Assembly: GCF_033115175.1 (NCBI RefSeq)
Contig: NC_084835.1
Coordinates: forward strand, 85,433,948 to 85,497,947
DNA from: Lepus europaeus
Taxonomy: Eukaryota > Chordata > Mammalia > Lagomorpha > Leporidae
Length of the DNA stretch: 64,000 nucleotides
Direction of reading: 5' to 3'
The translations under genes were made by a program, and so were the position numbers. The notes beneath the pieces were generated by a model. The model was not told where the DNA came from, searched no databases, and saw only the letters and a list, made by a program, of their open reading frames with translations. How positions within the stretch are numbered: position 1 is the first letter of the stretch; each line of letters begins with the position of its first letter. Of this stretch, positions 1-10,742 are shown piece after piece.

Positions 1-63
1 CATTCTAGACGCTTGTGTCCTTACTAAAAGTGGGACAGTCCACAAGGATCAAGAAAGAGTCTT
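1..63. other. Flank before first SINE
   Basis: A short unique flank. Its last part, 51-61 (aagaaagagtc), is the left target-site copy of the first SINE. Confidence 0.7.
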
Positions 64-313
64 GGGGCTGGCACTGTGGTGTAGCAGGTAAAGCTGCCAC
101 CTGCAGTGCCGGCATTCCAAATAGGCACCGGTTCGAGTCCCAGCTGCTCCACTTCCGATCCAGCTCTCTCCTATGACCTGGGAAAGCAGTAGAAGGTGGC
201 CCAAGTTCTTGGGACCCTGCACCCAAGTGGGAGACCCGGAAGAAGCTCCTGGCTTCGGATCGGCACAGCTCTGGCCATTGCTGCCAATTAAGAAGTGAAC
301 CAGAGGATGGAAG

Positions 314-355
<42 letters not shown>

Positions 356-414
356 CTCCTTCTCTCTCTGTATAACTCTGACTTTCAAATAAATAAATAA
401 ATCTTAAAAAAAAA
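64..414 (+). mobile_element. Lagomorph C-repeat SINE with perfect target-site duplication
   Basis: GGGGCTGGCACTGTGGTGTAG start, tRNA B-box-like GGTTCGAGTCCC, full body, (CT)n at 317-352, then AAATAAATAAATAAATCTTA and an A-tail. It is flanked by perfect 11-bp duplications aagaaagagtc at 51-61 and 415-425, which suggests a recent insertion. The pure (CT)n expansion creates the Arg-Glu repeat frames seen on the minus strand. Confidence 0.97.
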
Positions 415-425
415 AAGAAAGAGTC

Positions 426-2277
426 CATGATTTCTTCAAGAAGCATGATCCCCTTTAGAAGAACCATAAACAAGGTCTACAAAGTAAAGTAAAGGTTTTT
501 GGGGGCCACAGAGTGGAGTTTAATTGATTCTTTACCTCTCCCTAAATGAGCAGTTTGGAGGAGCGCAGATGGAGTTCTACAGTGCATCAGTCAGCACGTG
601 TCTGTGTGCCACACTCTGCCCCCAGGTTCCCTTCCCTGTCCTGTAGGCCTTTTTGTTGGTATTGGTGCAAGAGCAATAGGTCTTCATTATTAACAATATT
701 ATATGTTAACATCTCTCAAATTTATTTTGATGAAAGCTTGTTGGAGAGCCTTGAGGCTGTTGGAGAGCCTTGAGGCTCAACCTAATTGCTGTCTGTCCAT
801 TAGGAGAGAGCGTCTAGCACAAAGGAAGCTGCCTTGCCTCCCTGTAAAGTGCTCCCAACAGTGACTGCTTGGGATTTGCTTGCCCAGCTTCTACTCGCTT
901 CTCCAGCAAGACGGGACATGCATTGAGGGTGCTGCAGATGGTGCTACAGCATTGCCCACCCTGCTATCCACTGCCTTATGAGAGAAAAATCAATGTTTGT
1001 AAAATGGAAAAGCCCACAGAAACTCCCAAAATGAGATCCAGTGTGCCCAATTCAGAAAACCAGAGTTAATCAAAGAAAGGTTTTAACTGATGTCACCCTT
1101 CCAGGAAGCACAGTTGTATTTATCCAGAGCAAGACCCATGGTGGGCACTTAGCTAGCACAACCCATATGTCAGTGGAGGGCCGGACTCCTGCAGAGCTAC
1201 CTTTCATTCGGCCCTGCTAGCAGCACCAGCACCAGAATTGGCTGGTCATAGACTCTGGAAAGGGCAGCGGCCCAAGGGAGCAGAGCTGGACACATCAGCT
1301 GAGGGGGAAAGAGGCTCTGGCGGACGCCACCCTGCTCACGTTTTACCCTCAGCTCAGGGTGTTGGCGGTGGGGGGGAGGGGAGAGGATGTGGGCAGATGT
1401 TTATATACTTAAGAAATTTGGAGTTAGTAAATTATCTCTATGGCTATCTCCTCCCATGTGCTTTTGAGACTTGCCCCATCAGTGAGGCATAGCTTAGAAC
1501 ATGAGCAGAGCCCCAGGTTATCACGATGTCATTCCTCTCGGTACTTGTTAAACCAGTCAGAGCTTGAGGTCCATTGGAAGGCAGGCCAGGGGCTGCCACA
1601 TCCCAGGGAGTTCCCCTGGTGCCGCTCCTGCTCATTCACATTGCCTGGACACCACGGCATGACGCTGACCCAGTCTCCGCAAACCCCTGAGTTCCTTCTA
1701 TGTGCCCATAGCCGCTCAGCGGGTTGGGGTGGGGGGGACTGTAGCTGCACGTTGAGACTGGACAAATGCCCTGCCTCGGGCCCTATAGGTGCTGGGAGAG
1801 TATGGGTGAGGGCTTGAGTGACTGAAGTGCCTGGTTCTGAGAATTCAACTAACACAATGCCCAGTTCTGTGGATTCAACTAAAACAGCCGGAGACCCTGT
1901 CCTGCCCCCAGGCCAGCCTGGCTCCTCCACCTGTGCAGGGAGACCATGCAGCTGCCCTCAGAGGCAAAGGTGGCAAGATCAGAGTCATCCAGCCAGCTCT
2001 CAAGCTGAAATGAAAGGAACAAAGTTTGCCCCGATTATACAAAGTTGCCCTTGAGTCAAAGAAGACTGGATAGGAGTGGGGTGGCGGTGATCCCCTAATT
2101 CTCAGAGGAAATGAGCTGGCAGCTGGAGAAGTAGCTAACGGAGCTTAGTGAGCAAGCCTGTGGTTTCTCAGAGTTGCCGGTCAACCACAGTTCCTAAGCT
2201 CCTATGGTTCCCGTGCACCACTCACAAATCTCTCAAGTTTCAGTGTTGTGGCTGTTTTCCCTTCCCTGTCCAACTGC
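426..2277. other. Intergenic, no gene seen
   Basis: Unique sequence downstream of CELF4. It contains a 19-bp tandem duplication at 740-777. Open frames are short and unrelated to each other, without splice or family support. Confidence 0.6.
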
Positions 2278-2300
2278 AACACACACACACACACACACAA
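2278..2300. repeat. (AC)n microsatellite
   Basis: Uninterrupted AC dinucleotides. Confidence 0.97.
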
Positions 2301-2314
2301 ATTGGGTAAGCAAT

Positions 2315-2640
2315 TTACTCTGTGCTCCTGCAGCAAACTTCCTAAGACGGGATAATTTATTAAGAGCAGACACTTATTTCTCACGGTTGGAGCCTGGGAG
2401 GTCTAAGAGCAAGCATCTGCAGGCTTGGTAGTCTGGTGAGGCTGCATCCTCCTGTGGCAGAGGAGCTGAGGGCAGAGTAGCCAGCAAGCCAAATGCTCCC
2501 CGAGGCCTCTGATAAAGGCCTCAATCCCGCTAAGGAGGAAGGAGCCCTCAGCCAGATCACATCTCAAAGACCCCACCTCTTAGCATCAGCACATTGGCTA
2601 CCCCTGAATTTTGGGGAGGACACATGCAAACACAGCACAT
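2315..2640. repeat. Old interspersed repeat, family not assigned
   Basis: Resembles the common mammalian repeat with a tttatt...ctcac-gttggagcctgggagg phrase and a late gaattttggggaggacacat phrase. Heavily diverged. Confidence 0.5.
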
Positions 2641-3479
2641 CTAGGAAATGCTGCAGGCCTCTATACTTGCCCTCATCATACACCCGTCACGTTGGAGAGT
2701 CAGAGAATTCAATGGCTGGGTTGGACCTTAGGAGCGTACTATCTAGCACTTTGATTTTAGAGATGAAGAAAGTTCTGAGAAAAGTGATTTGTCTGAGGTC
2801 CCACTTCCCCTCAGTGGCATGTGTGGCTGCCAAGCTGGTATCCCTCCTCCCTTCAGCATGCCACTCCCTTGATCTGGTCTTGCAAAACAAGCATTTTAAT
2901 CTCAACTAGACCTGAGCAGCTCTCAGAAGTGAGTCCTCACAGACCCCTGGGACCAAGGTGAGCAGAAATGCAGCGTGTTCACTCCCTAGGGCTCTGTAGG
3001 ATTGAGTGCCACCTTCTGGAGTGTCTGTCCACCGAGGCGGAGGCCATGGAAAGGCCATCTAAAGTGATATCCCTAGGAAAATGACACATCTCTGCAGGTG
3101 GCATAATGGGCAAGACAAGTCTTCTCCTAGTAACAGAAGCTATTATAACCCTAATTAAGACATCTTCTGAAAAGGCAATGGCCAAAATGAGGTTAAAGCC
3201 TCTCTCTTCAATTGCCTGGAGGAGGTGGTAGCTATTCTAGTAGAAGTGCACCAGTAAGTTGACATTTGGAGTCCAGTAGGAATGACCTATAACACGTTTG
3301 ATGAAGTGATGACAGACTGTTCTGTCCATGACCTTCCAGATCCCAAGACTTGTCTTCAGGTCGTCATCCGTGTTCTTGGTGAGTTGCCTCTGGGCCCAGT
3401 ATTATATTAGATGGTGTTGACCCCACTAACGGTGTGGTTGACAGTATGAACTGTGTGGAACCAAGTGGATCTTGGCACA
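2641..3479. other. Intergenic, no gene seen
   Basis: Contains what may be an old MIR-like scrap at about 2700-2890 (gagatgaagaaagttctgag). Nothing else is recognised. Confidence 0.5.
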
Positions 3480-3695
3480 AATCACAGTATCACTGCTTAC
3501 GAGTTGAATGTTCTTAGGCAAATGGAAATTTCTTCAGCTGTACAGTGGGAATGATAATGTATACCACTCATAGGATGGTTGTGAGGGTGAAATTCAATGA
3601 AATAATGCATGTGAAAGGCCTGACACATACAAGCAGGCGTTCTACTAATGGCAGCTGTCAGCATCATTGTTAGTACACTTACAAACTGGAAAGAA
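3480..3695 (+). repeat. MIR SINE
   Basis: MIR core in forward order: gttcttaggcaaatggaaat, tgtacagtgggaatgataat, aggatggttgtgagggtgaa, acatgtgaaaggcctgacac-like end. Divergent but nearly complete. Confidence 0.8.
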
Positions 3696-4805
3696 AACAA
3701 ATCTTCAAACTTGGAAATTTTAATAACAACAAAGCTACAACCATCACAGTGAATTTTCCAGGTGGGCTGTTTACTTAGACATGAAGGGAAGCAGAGTTTG
3801 ACCTAGACATTGAAAGAACATTTCTAAAATAGAAATAGGGAAGAGACTTGCAGGATGGGAAAGTGCAGACTTGAGTGTGCACTGGCAAAAACTCAAGATG
3901 TGTTTTGAAAGAATGGTCATGGTAAACGGGTGGGGTGCTAGAAGAGAAGGTGTGGAAATGACCGAGGGAAGTAGGAGGAGCCCCAGTTGGGGAGATTGCT
4001 AAATGTTAGGAAATGCAGTTTAACTTGAACTTGAGTTTTATCTTTTATCCTGAAAAACTATAAAAGGTTTTGGAATTATTCTGAAATATCTATCTAGCAG
4101 CAGTGTCAGGCTCTGTTAGAGGGGATTGGACAAGGAAGGTGAGGACAATAACCTCGTATTTCATTTAATCCACATAGCAACCCTGAAGTCAGGTGGCATA
4201 TCCTCAGGTTGTAGTTGGGAAACCCTCCCCTTGAAGAGATTAGGTATTGTGTCTCAGCCACGGGGCCATGGAGCTGTTAAGTGGACTAAGAGAGTAGAAC
4301 CATCCCATTCTATAGCCATGCTTTTTCTGCTGTGCAACTGTTTGTTATGCTAGTCTAAGCAAATCAGCCTTTATGCAGAGACACCAGTCATGAGGCTATT
4401 GTCATAGGCCAGGTGAGAGTTGGAAGTTTGTAACCCCACCCTACACCACCAGTCACCTCTTAGTTGTATATTGATAGGGCTGGGTAGGAGGGTACATGTT
4501 TGATATGCTTCTACCATCAGACTTTCTAACGCTTCTCCTAACTAATCTTGCAATAACCCACCCAAAGCAGAGCTAACGACTATAAAACAGACACATCTGG
4601 AGTCTGCCTCCCATGACCGGGACTGAGTTGGAGACAAAGACCTCAGCTTCAGTATCTACATCAGCTGAGCCCCATTCAGACTGTGCACCAAAGAGGTCAG
4701 AATCACTACAAAAGAATCAGATAAAAGGCATTAGGGAGGGAGTGATAAGCAAGGGATGGAGTGCAGCTCCCTTCATAGAAACAGAGGAGTTGAGAATGTG
4801 CTAAG
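3696..4805. other. Intergenic with a MIR remnant
   Basis: A MIR remnant in minus orientation lies at about 4140-4240 (cgtatttcatttaatccaca then gcaaccctgaagtcaggtgg). The remainder is unrecognised. Confidence 0.5.
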
Positions 4806-4848
4806 CAGGTCTGGCAGTTCCTGAAAATAGTAAAGAAATCATTAGCCA

Positions 4849-5184
4849 ATAGGCTTCCGCCGTGGCTCAATAGGCTAATCCTCCGCCTTGCGGCGCCGGC
4901 ACACCAGGTTCTAGTCCTGGTAGGGCTGCCGGATTCTGTCCCGGTTGCCCCTCTTCCAGGCCAGACCTCTGCTATGGGCCAGGAGTGCAGTGGAGGATGG
5001 CCCAAGTGCTTGGGCCCTGCACCCACATGGGAGACCAGGAGAAGCACCTGGCTCCTGGCTTCAGATCAGTGCGGTGCGCCGGTCACAGCGTGCCGGCCGC
5101 AGCGGCCATTGGAGGGTGAACCAATGGCACAAGGAAGACCTTTCTCTCTGTCTCTCTCTCACTGTCCACTCTGCCTGTCAAAAA

Positions 5185-5247
<63 letters not shown>
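4849..5247 (+). mobile_element. Lagomorph C-repeat SINE (long variant) with (AAAG)n tail
   Basis: The GC-rich C-repeat variant (cggcgccggcacaccaggtt, ggattctgtcccggttgccc) ends in about seventeen AAAG units. Perfect 17-bp target duplications aaagaaatcattagcca lie at 4832-4848 and 5248-5264, within L1 sequence. Confidence 0.95.
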
Positions 5248-5252
<5 letters not shown>

Positions 5253-5253
5253 A
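5183..5253. repeat. (AAAG)n microsatellite at SINE tail
   Basis: Uninterrupted AAAG units grown from the SINE tail. Confidence 0.95.
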
Positions 5254-5320
5254 ATCATTAGCCAGCAATTCCACCACTAAATTTACACCCAAGTGTAATG
5301 AAAAGTACTTAAGCGGAGGG

Positions 5321-5622
5321 TTTTGTTGTTGTTGTTAAGATGTCTTTATTTATTTGAAAGGCAGAGTTACAGAGGAAGTAGGAGAGACAGAGATCTTCCA
5401 TCTGCTGGTTCACTCCCAAATGGCCAGGATAGGCACTGTTGGGCCAGACCGAATACAGGAGTCAGGAGCATCTTCCAGGTCTCCCATGGGAGTGGTAGGG
5501 GCCCAAACACTTGGATCATCTTCTGCTGCTTTCCCAAGTGCCTTAGCAGGGAGCAGCCAGGACATATGGGATGTTGGTGTCAAGGCAGCAGCTGTACCTG
5601 CTGTGCCACAATGCTGTACCCC
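5321..5622 (-). mobile_element. Lagomorph C-repeat SINE inserted in L1
   Basis: Reverse-orientation body (tttatttatttgaaaggcag ... catctgctggttcactccca ... gcagctgtacctgctgtgcc). It splits the L1 between its acacccaagtgtaatgaaaa and cataacagagtttgggtgtt parts. Confidence 0.9.
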
Positions 5623-6078
5623 CATAACAGAGTTTGGGTGTTCATAGCTGCATTCTTCATAATGATCCAAATGTCCATCAGCTGAGGAATGGATAAGCAA
5701 AAATATGATGTAGCCACATAATAGAAGAATATTTGGCAATCAAAAGAAAAGAAGTACACACTCCAACATGGATGAACCTTGAGAACATGAGGCTAAGTGA
5801 AAGAAAGCAGTCATAAAAGGCCATGTGTATTTTGATATTGGGAATGTGGCACATTCAGATAGGCAATCTGTAGAGACAGAAAGTCAATAACTGATTTCCC
5901 AGGGTAATGGAGGGTGACTGCTAAGATAGATGGGGTTTGCCTTTGGGGTGAAAAATGTTCTAAAACTGATTGTAGTGGTGGTTAAATAACTTTGTGAATA
6001 TACTAGAGATCACTAACTGAATATGTTAGTACCACTGTGTTATATGTGAATTATATCTCATTAAGCCATTAGCAAAAA

Positions 6079-6476
6079 TGGGGGGAGAGTCAGGAAGAAG
6101 GGGTGTCCATGATCCTCAGTAGTTGACTGTCCCAGGAGTAAAATCTTGATCAGTGTCTTCCTGCAGTGAAAGCCAGTTGGTGAAATGTCAAGGGGAGTGG
6201 GTCCAAGACCACTGACCTCAGACATCTTGTGAAAGAAATGAGAGAGCCAGAATAGTGGTAGAAGGAGTAAGAAAGTCGGGTGGTGTTTGGGCTATCCTCA
6301 GGGCATTCTTTCCAAGGTGGGAGATATGACACTTGACTGACATCCTCTGACCCCCAGCCTGGGTCCTCAGAACCCTTGAGACCAAGTGTCACCAATAATC
6401 CATGAGCAGTTTTCATCATCTCAGAAAGACTTCCAGAAAACTAACATGTCTGGGAGGCAGGAGCATAGACCAACTA
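6079..6476. other. Intergenic, no gene seen
   Basis: Unique sequence. No repeat, regulatory element or gene recognised. Confidence 0.5.
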
Positions 6477-6486
6477 TGATTTCACT

Positions 6487-6826
6487 GGTTTTTCAAAAAT
6501 ATTTTTCAGGATTTAGTTATTTGAAAGGCAGAGTTACAGGCAGAGAGAAGGGAGAAAGAAAGAGAGATCTTCCGTCTGTTGTTTCACTCCCCAGATGACC
6601 TTGATCAATGGCCATAACTGGGCCAGCCAAAGCCAGAAACAAGGAGCTTCTTCAGGTCTCCCACATGGGTCCAGGGGCCCAAATACTCGGGCCATCTTCC
6701 ACTGCTTTCCCAGGCCATTAGCAGGGAGCCGGATCAGAAGTGGAGCAGCCAGGACTTGAACCAGCACCCATATGGGATGCCAGCGCCACAGGTGGCAGCT
6801 CTACCCACGATGCCACACAAGCCCTG
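6487..6826 (-). mobile_element. Lagomorph C-repeat SINE
   Basis: Reverse-orientation full-length element with perfect 10-bp target duplications tgatttcact at 6477-6486 and 6827-6836. Confidence 0.94.
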
Positions 6827-6836
6827 TGATTTCACT

Positions 6837-7541
6837 TCTTAACTTTGGACAGAAGTTGGTCTGTGAAGTCATGAGAACCTTGGCTATTGTGTGGGGGTTA
6901 TTAGCAGACACACATGACACTCATAAATCTGTGCTTACTACAAATGGGCAGATAAATCTACAAGTGTATTTTGGTAAACAAATTGTTTCTAACATGAGGT
7001 ATATGGAGATATCAACAAAGCAGTTCACAAAAATGTGGGACTACTGATATAGAACAAAAGAGAAAAAAGTCGTGGGTGGGAAGAATTTCAGATGAGGGAC
7101 AAAAATGAGATAACCTGGGAGTGGGAGTGGGAGTGGGAGTGGCAATGTTAGCCAGAGAAGGACATTAACCCAGACTGTGTGCGGAAGGAGGGATGTGGCA
7201 GGTTGGGCTTGTGGTGTGGAGGCCAGTGGATGCCGGGAAAGCACTTGTTGTGTACCAGCTCCTTGGCTGGGCCTGGGTCATCTCATTCATTATGAGATGG
7301 GGCCTCTTTTCATAGTTTTTTAAAATCTTCCTTTATAAGGATTATTCCTATAAACTACCTAAAACCCTTACTGATTGAGGCCACACATTCATCTATCCAC
7401 ACCTAAAATTTGGTGCGGGGTGGGGGGGAAGTAAGGGGAGCACAGGGGGATAAGTACTTTTTGCATCAATAATGGTGATGAATATTAGCAAGACGTACCA
7501 ATGTCATCAGCTACTGAGGAGTGGAATTGAAAAACAAAAAA
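6837..7541. other. Intergenic with short GGGAGT repeat
   Basis: Holds a (GGGAGT)4 run at 7117-7140 with four evenly spaced G-triplets. Otherwise unrecognised. Confidence 0.55.
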
Positions 7542-7887
7542 GGGGCTGGCACCACAGCTCACTTGGCTAATCCTCTGCCTGCAGCGCCGGCACACCGGGT
7601 TCTAGTCCCGGTTGGGGCGCCGGATTCTGTCCCGGTTGCTCCTCTTCCAGTCCAGCTCTCTGCTGTGGCCCGGGAAGGCAGTGGAGGATGGCCCAAGTGC
7701 TTGGGCCCTGCACCCGCATGGGAGACCAGGAGGAAGCACCTGGCTCTTAGCTTCGGATCAGCGCAGCGTGCTGGCCGTATAAGCCATTTGGGGGGTGAAC
7801 CAACGGAAAAAGGAAGACCTTTCTCTCTTCTCTCTCTTTCTCTCACTGTCTAACTCTGCCTGTCCAAAAATTAAAAAAAAAAAAAAA
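7542..7887 (+). mobile_element. Lagomorph C-repeat SINE (long variant)
   Basis: GGGGCTGGCACCACAGCTC start, cggcgccggattctg-type insert, CT-rich part and A-tail. Same subfamily as the element at 4849. Confidence 0.93.
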
Positions 7888-8134
7888 GAAAAGAAAAACA
7901 GAAAATGGTAGGAGGGTCTTTATTCATTTTTTCCCCTCTTTTTCTTATTTCCAATAAATATCCAAGAATATCAACTCTGTTTCCTAACTATTTTTCAAAC
8001 CATCCCACTTCTAAATATGCTGACATTTTTCTAGTACAATAGTCTCTTTATTCTTGGTCTTCCTGCCAGATGGCATGGATTCATTCTAGAACATGTGACT
8101 GTCTCATTTTTGTCTTTAAATGAGAATTATAATG

Positions 8135-8455
8135 TGGGCATTTGACATAGAAGCTAGGGCGCCATCTGGGATGCCTGCATCCCACATTAGAGTCCCTGGT
8201 TTCAAGTCCTAGCTCCACTTCTGGTTCCAGCTGCCTGATAATGTGCACCCTGGGAAGAAGCAGGTGATGGCTCAAGTATGTGTGGCCCTACCACACATGT
8301 GGGCTATCTGGATTGAGTTCTAGGCTCCTGGCTTTAGCCTGGCTCCACTCTAGCCTTTGCAAGTATTTTGGAAGTGGTCCACTAGATGGAAAAATGGATC
8401 TCTCTCTCTTTATATGTCTGTCTCTCTGCTTTACAAATAAAGAAAGAAAATGAAA
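8135..8455 (+). mobile_element. Old C-repeat SINE
   Basis: A diverged copy: gggatgcctgcatcccacat, ccacttctggttccagctgc, ttctaggctcctggctttag, CT-rich run, tttacaaataaagaaagaaa. Confidence 0.85.
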
Positions 8456-8548
8456 GAAAAACAGAAAAAAGCAGAACCTACTTCGTGGGCTCTTGTGAAG
8501 GTAAAATGAGCTAATGCATGTAGAGTACTAGCATAAAATATAGTGATC

Positions 8549-8889
8549 GGGGCTAGTGCTGTGGCCCAGCGGGTTAACACCGTGGCCTGAAGCGCCCGGC
8601 ATCCCATATGGGCACCAGTTCAAGACCCGGCTGCTCCACTTCCAATCCAGCTCTCTGCTATGGCTTAAGAAAGCAGTAGAAGATGGCCCAAGTCCTTGGG
8701 CCCCTATACCCACATGGGAGACCCAGAAGAAGCTCCTGGCTCCTGGCTTCAGATCAGCACAGCTCCAGCCGTTGGGGCCAATTGAGGAGTGAACCAGTGA
8801 ATGGAAGACCTCTCTCTCTCTCTCCCTCTGCCTATCCTCTCTCTGTGTAACTCTGACTTTCAAATAAAATAAATAAATCTTTAAAAAAA
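8549..8889 (+). mobile_element. Lagomorph C-repeat SINE
   Basis: GGGGCTAGTGCTGTGGCCC start, catcccatatgggcaccagt, aataaaataaataaatcttt tail. Near-matching flanks atagtgatc / ataatgatc are probable target duplications. Confidence 0.94.
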
Positions 8890-10440
8890 TAATGATCACT
8901 CAGTAAGGGATACTTATTCTCCATAAAACCGCCAGGGGCATCTGTCCATGGTACACCCTGGGGGACAGTAGGGATAGTTTCCCATTGCTCTTAAGAGTTC
9001 AGACTTGGACGCATAACGCAGCAGGTTCTCCGTGATTCAGCCCAGTGCTGTCTGTCGACTGCCAGCCCCTTCTGTTACCCATCACCCCTTCTGTGCACCT
9101 TCTGATGGGCTTCCTCAGCCCTCGGTACATCCTTTATCACACTCTTACTGTGCCAGAGTGGCTGTTTACGTATCTGATTTCTCCTTGGACTATAAACCCA
9201 AGAAGGCCAGAATAAGATGTCAGTCTTACTCAGCATGAACTTCCCAGAACTAAGTGCTACATACATTGTAGGCTCTCCATCTTTATTTATCAGACAGAAG
9301 GGTGGATATGTAGGTAGATAGATGCATGAGAGGAAGGGACGAATGGATCCATGGCTCCCGACTCCAATACCTTTTGTGTAACTCCAGCCTGCTTGCAGCT
9401 CTCTCAGCAAAGGAGAAAGTGAGGGCCATGCCGAGAGAACTGGTGGAGGCTGGGCTTGGAGAGAGTTGACAGCTCCTATCCCCACACTGAGTAGCATTTC
9501 CTTTCTCACAAATCTAACGTTTGTATCTTCCCTGCTCAAAAATCCAGAGAAGTTACCAATGCTTACAGGGCAAGGAGGGCACCCCCTCCAGGAGGCACGC
9601 CAGGACCTCCGCACTGGCCTGCATGCCCCTCTTCTGCTCATCTCCCCCTTCTCCTCGCTGCAGTTTGCATCGGAAGACAGAATGCGCTTTGTCTATGTGA
9701 CTTTCCCAGGTCCCTTTCTTTGGAGTGACTCCTTTCAGACTCAGCTCCCATGATACACTCGACTCCAGTAACACTTGATGGAGCCTGTGGTACAGCCACT
9801 CACTGCGTACTGTTGTTTGAACCGCTTGTCTTTACTGTAACAATGTCAGGTGCCCAAACCTATACTGACCTTGGCGAACCCACTCTTACCCCTGTGCACT
9901 GTATACATGCTTGTACCCTCTAGGCCTCAGAGGTCATCACATATCGAATCATCCATAAAATGGAGATGGCAATTCTCACCTTAGGGATTTCATGCCAGGC
10001 AGGCTGATGCAGCCTTGGAAAAGAGCCCGGAGGAAAGCCAGAACGCAGAGGCCAGAGTGCCCCGAACACAGGGCTAGGCAGGGGTCCAGTGGAGCCACAG
10101 CAGGGACTCCATGGACTGCAGGGGAATCAGAAGGCCTAGGAATAAGGGGCAGTGTTGGCACTGGAGAGAAATAGAAGAAGTGGCTGGCTAGAGGACCAGG
10201 CCCCATTGGTTATCCAGCCAGGGCAGCTGAACTGGCCTCTTCCTCCATCCCCGCCACAGTCAGCCGCTGGGCAGCCTTGGCTGATGCTTCCCTGACACAA
10301 CCACACAAAGGCCCATGGCCTGATGCTGCCAGGCTGCCCCAAGCCACTGCCCTTGACCTGTCGGCAGTTAGAAAACTGCTTTCCCTTCCTTGCTTCTTCC
10401 ATGCCACCTCGTTCTTCTCCTCCCATCCTTCAATCACTTG
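8890..10440. other. Intergenic with L2 remnant
   Basis: An L2-like 3' segment lies at about 9050-9290 (tccttggactataaacccaa). A few degenerate GTAGATAGATG units follow at about 9305-9330. Open frames up to 188 codons at 9.1-9.6 kb have no family resemblance. Confidence 0.5.
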
Positions 10441-10742
10441 TTTTTTTAAAGTTTGAAATGGAGAGAGAGAGAGAGAGAGAGAGATCTTCCATCTACTGGT
10501 TTACCCCCAAAATGTCTGAAACAGTCAGGGCCAGGCCAGGATAAAGCCAGGATCCTAGAACTCCATCTGAGTCTTCCAAGTGCGTAGCAGGGAGCAAAGT
10601 ATTTGAGCCATCACCACCTGCTGCCTCCAGGGTGTGCGTCAGCAGGAAGCTGGATGGGAAGCAGAGGAGTTGGGACTGAAACCCAGGCACACAGATGTGG
10701 GATGTGGGCACCCCACGTGGCACCTTAGCCAAATGCTGCCCC
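10441..10742 (-). mobile_element. C-repeat SINE, diverged
   Basis: Reverse-orientation copy with a (GA)n run at 10459-10484 and the phrase atcttccatctactggttta. Confidence 0.88.

Larger units (their letters stand above)
4806..6078 (+). mobile_element. Old L1 3' end, interrupted by two SINEs
   Basis: L1 pieces at about 4806-4848, 5265-5320 and 5623-6078 join into one L1 3' region (ctggcagttcctgaaaatag, cagcaattccaccactaaat, aatgtccatcagctgaggaa, acatggatgaaccttgagaa, ending in gtgaattatatctcattaag). It is 5' truncated, old and non-coding. The two SINEs inside it inserted later. Confidence 0.85.

Noticed and set aside
127..145. tRNA gene from the GGTTCGAGTCC box
   Set aside because: It is the internal B-box of a tRNA-derived SINE. 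There is no cloverleaf acceptor stem or intact tRNA.
2278..2300. AC repeat as a regulatory UG element
   Set aside because: It lies far outside any identified transcript; it is an ordinary dinucleotide microsatellite.
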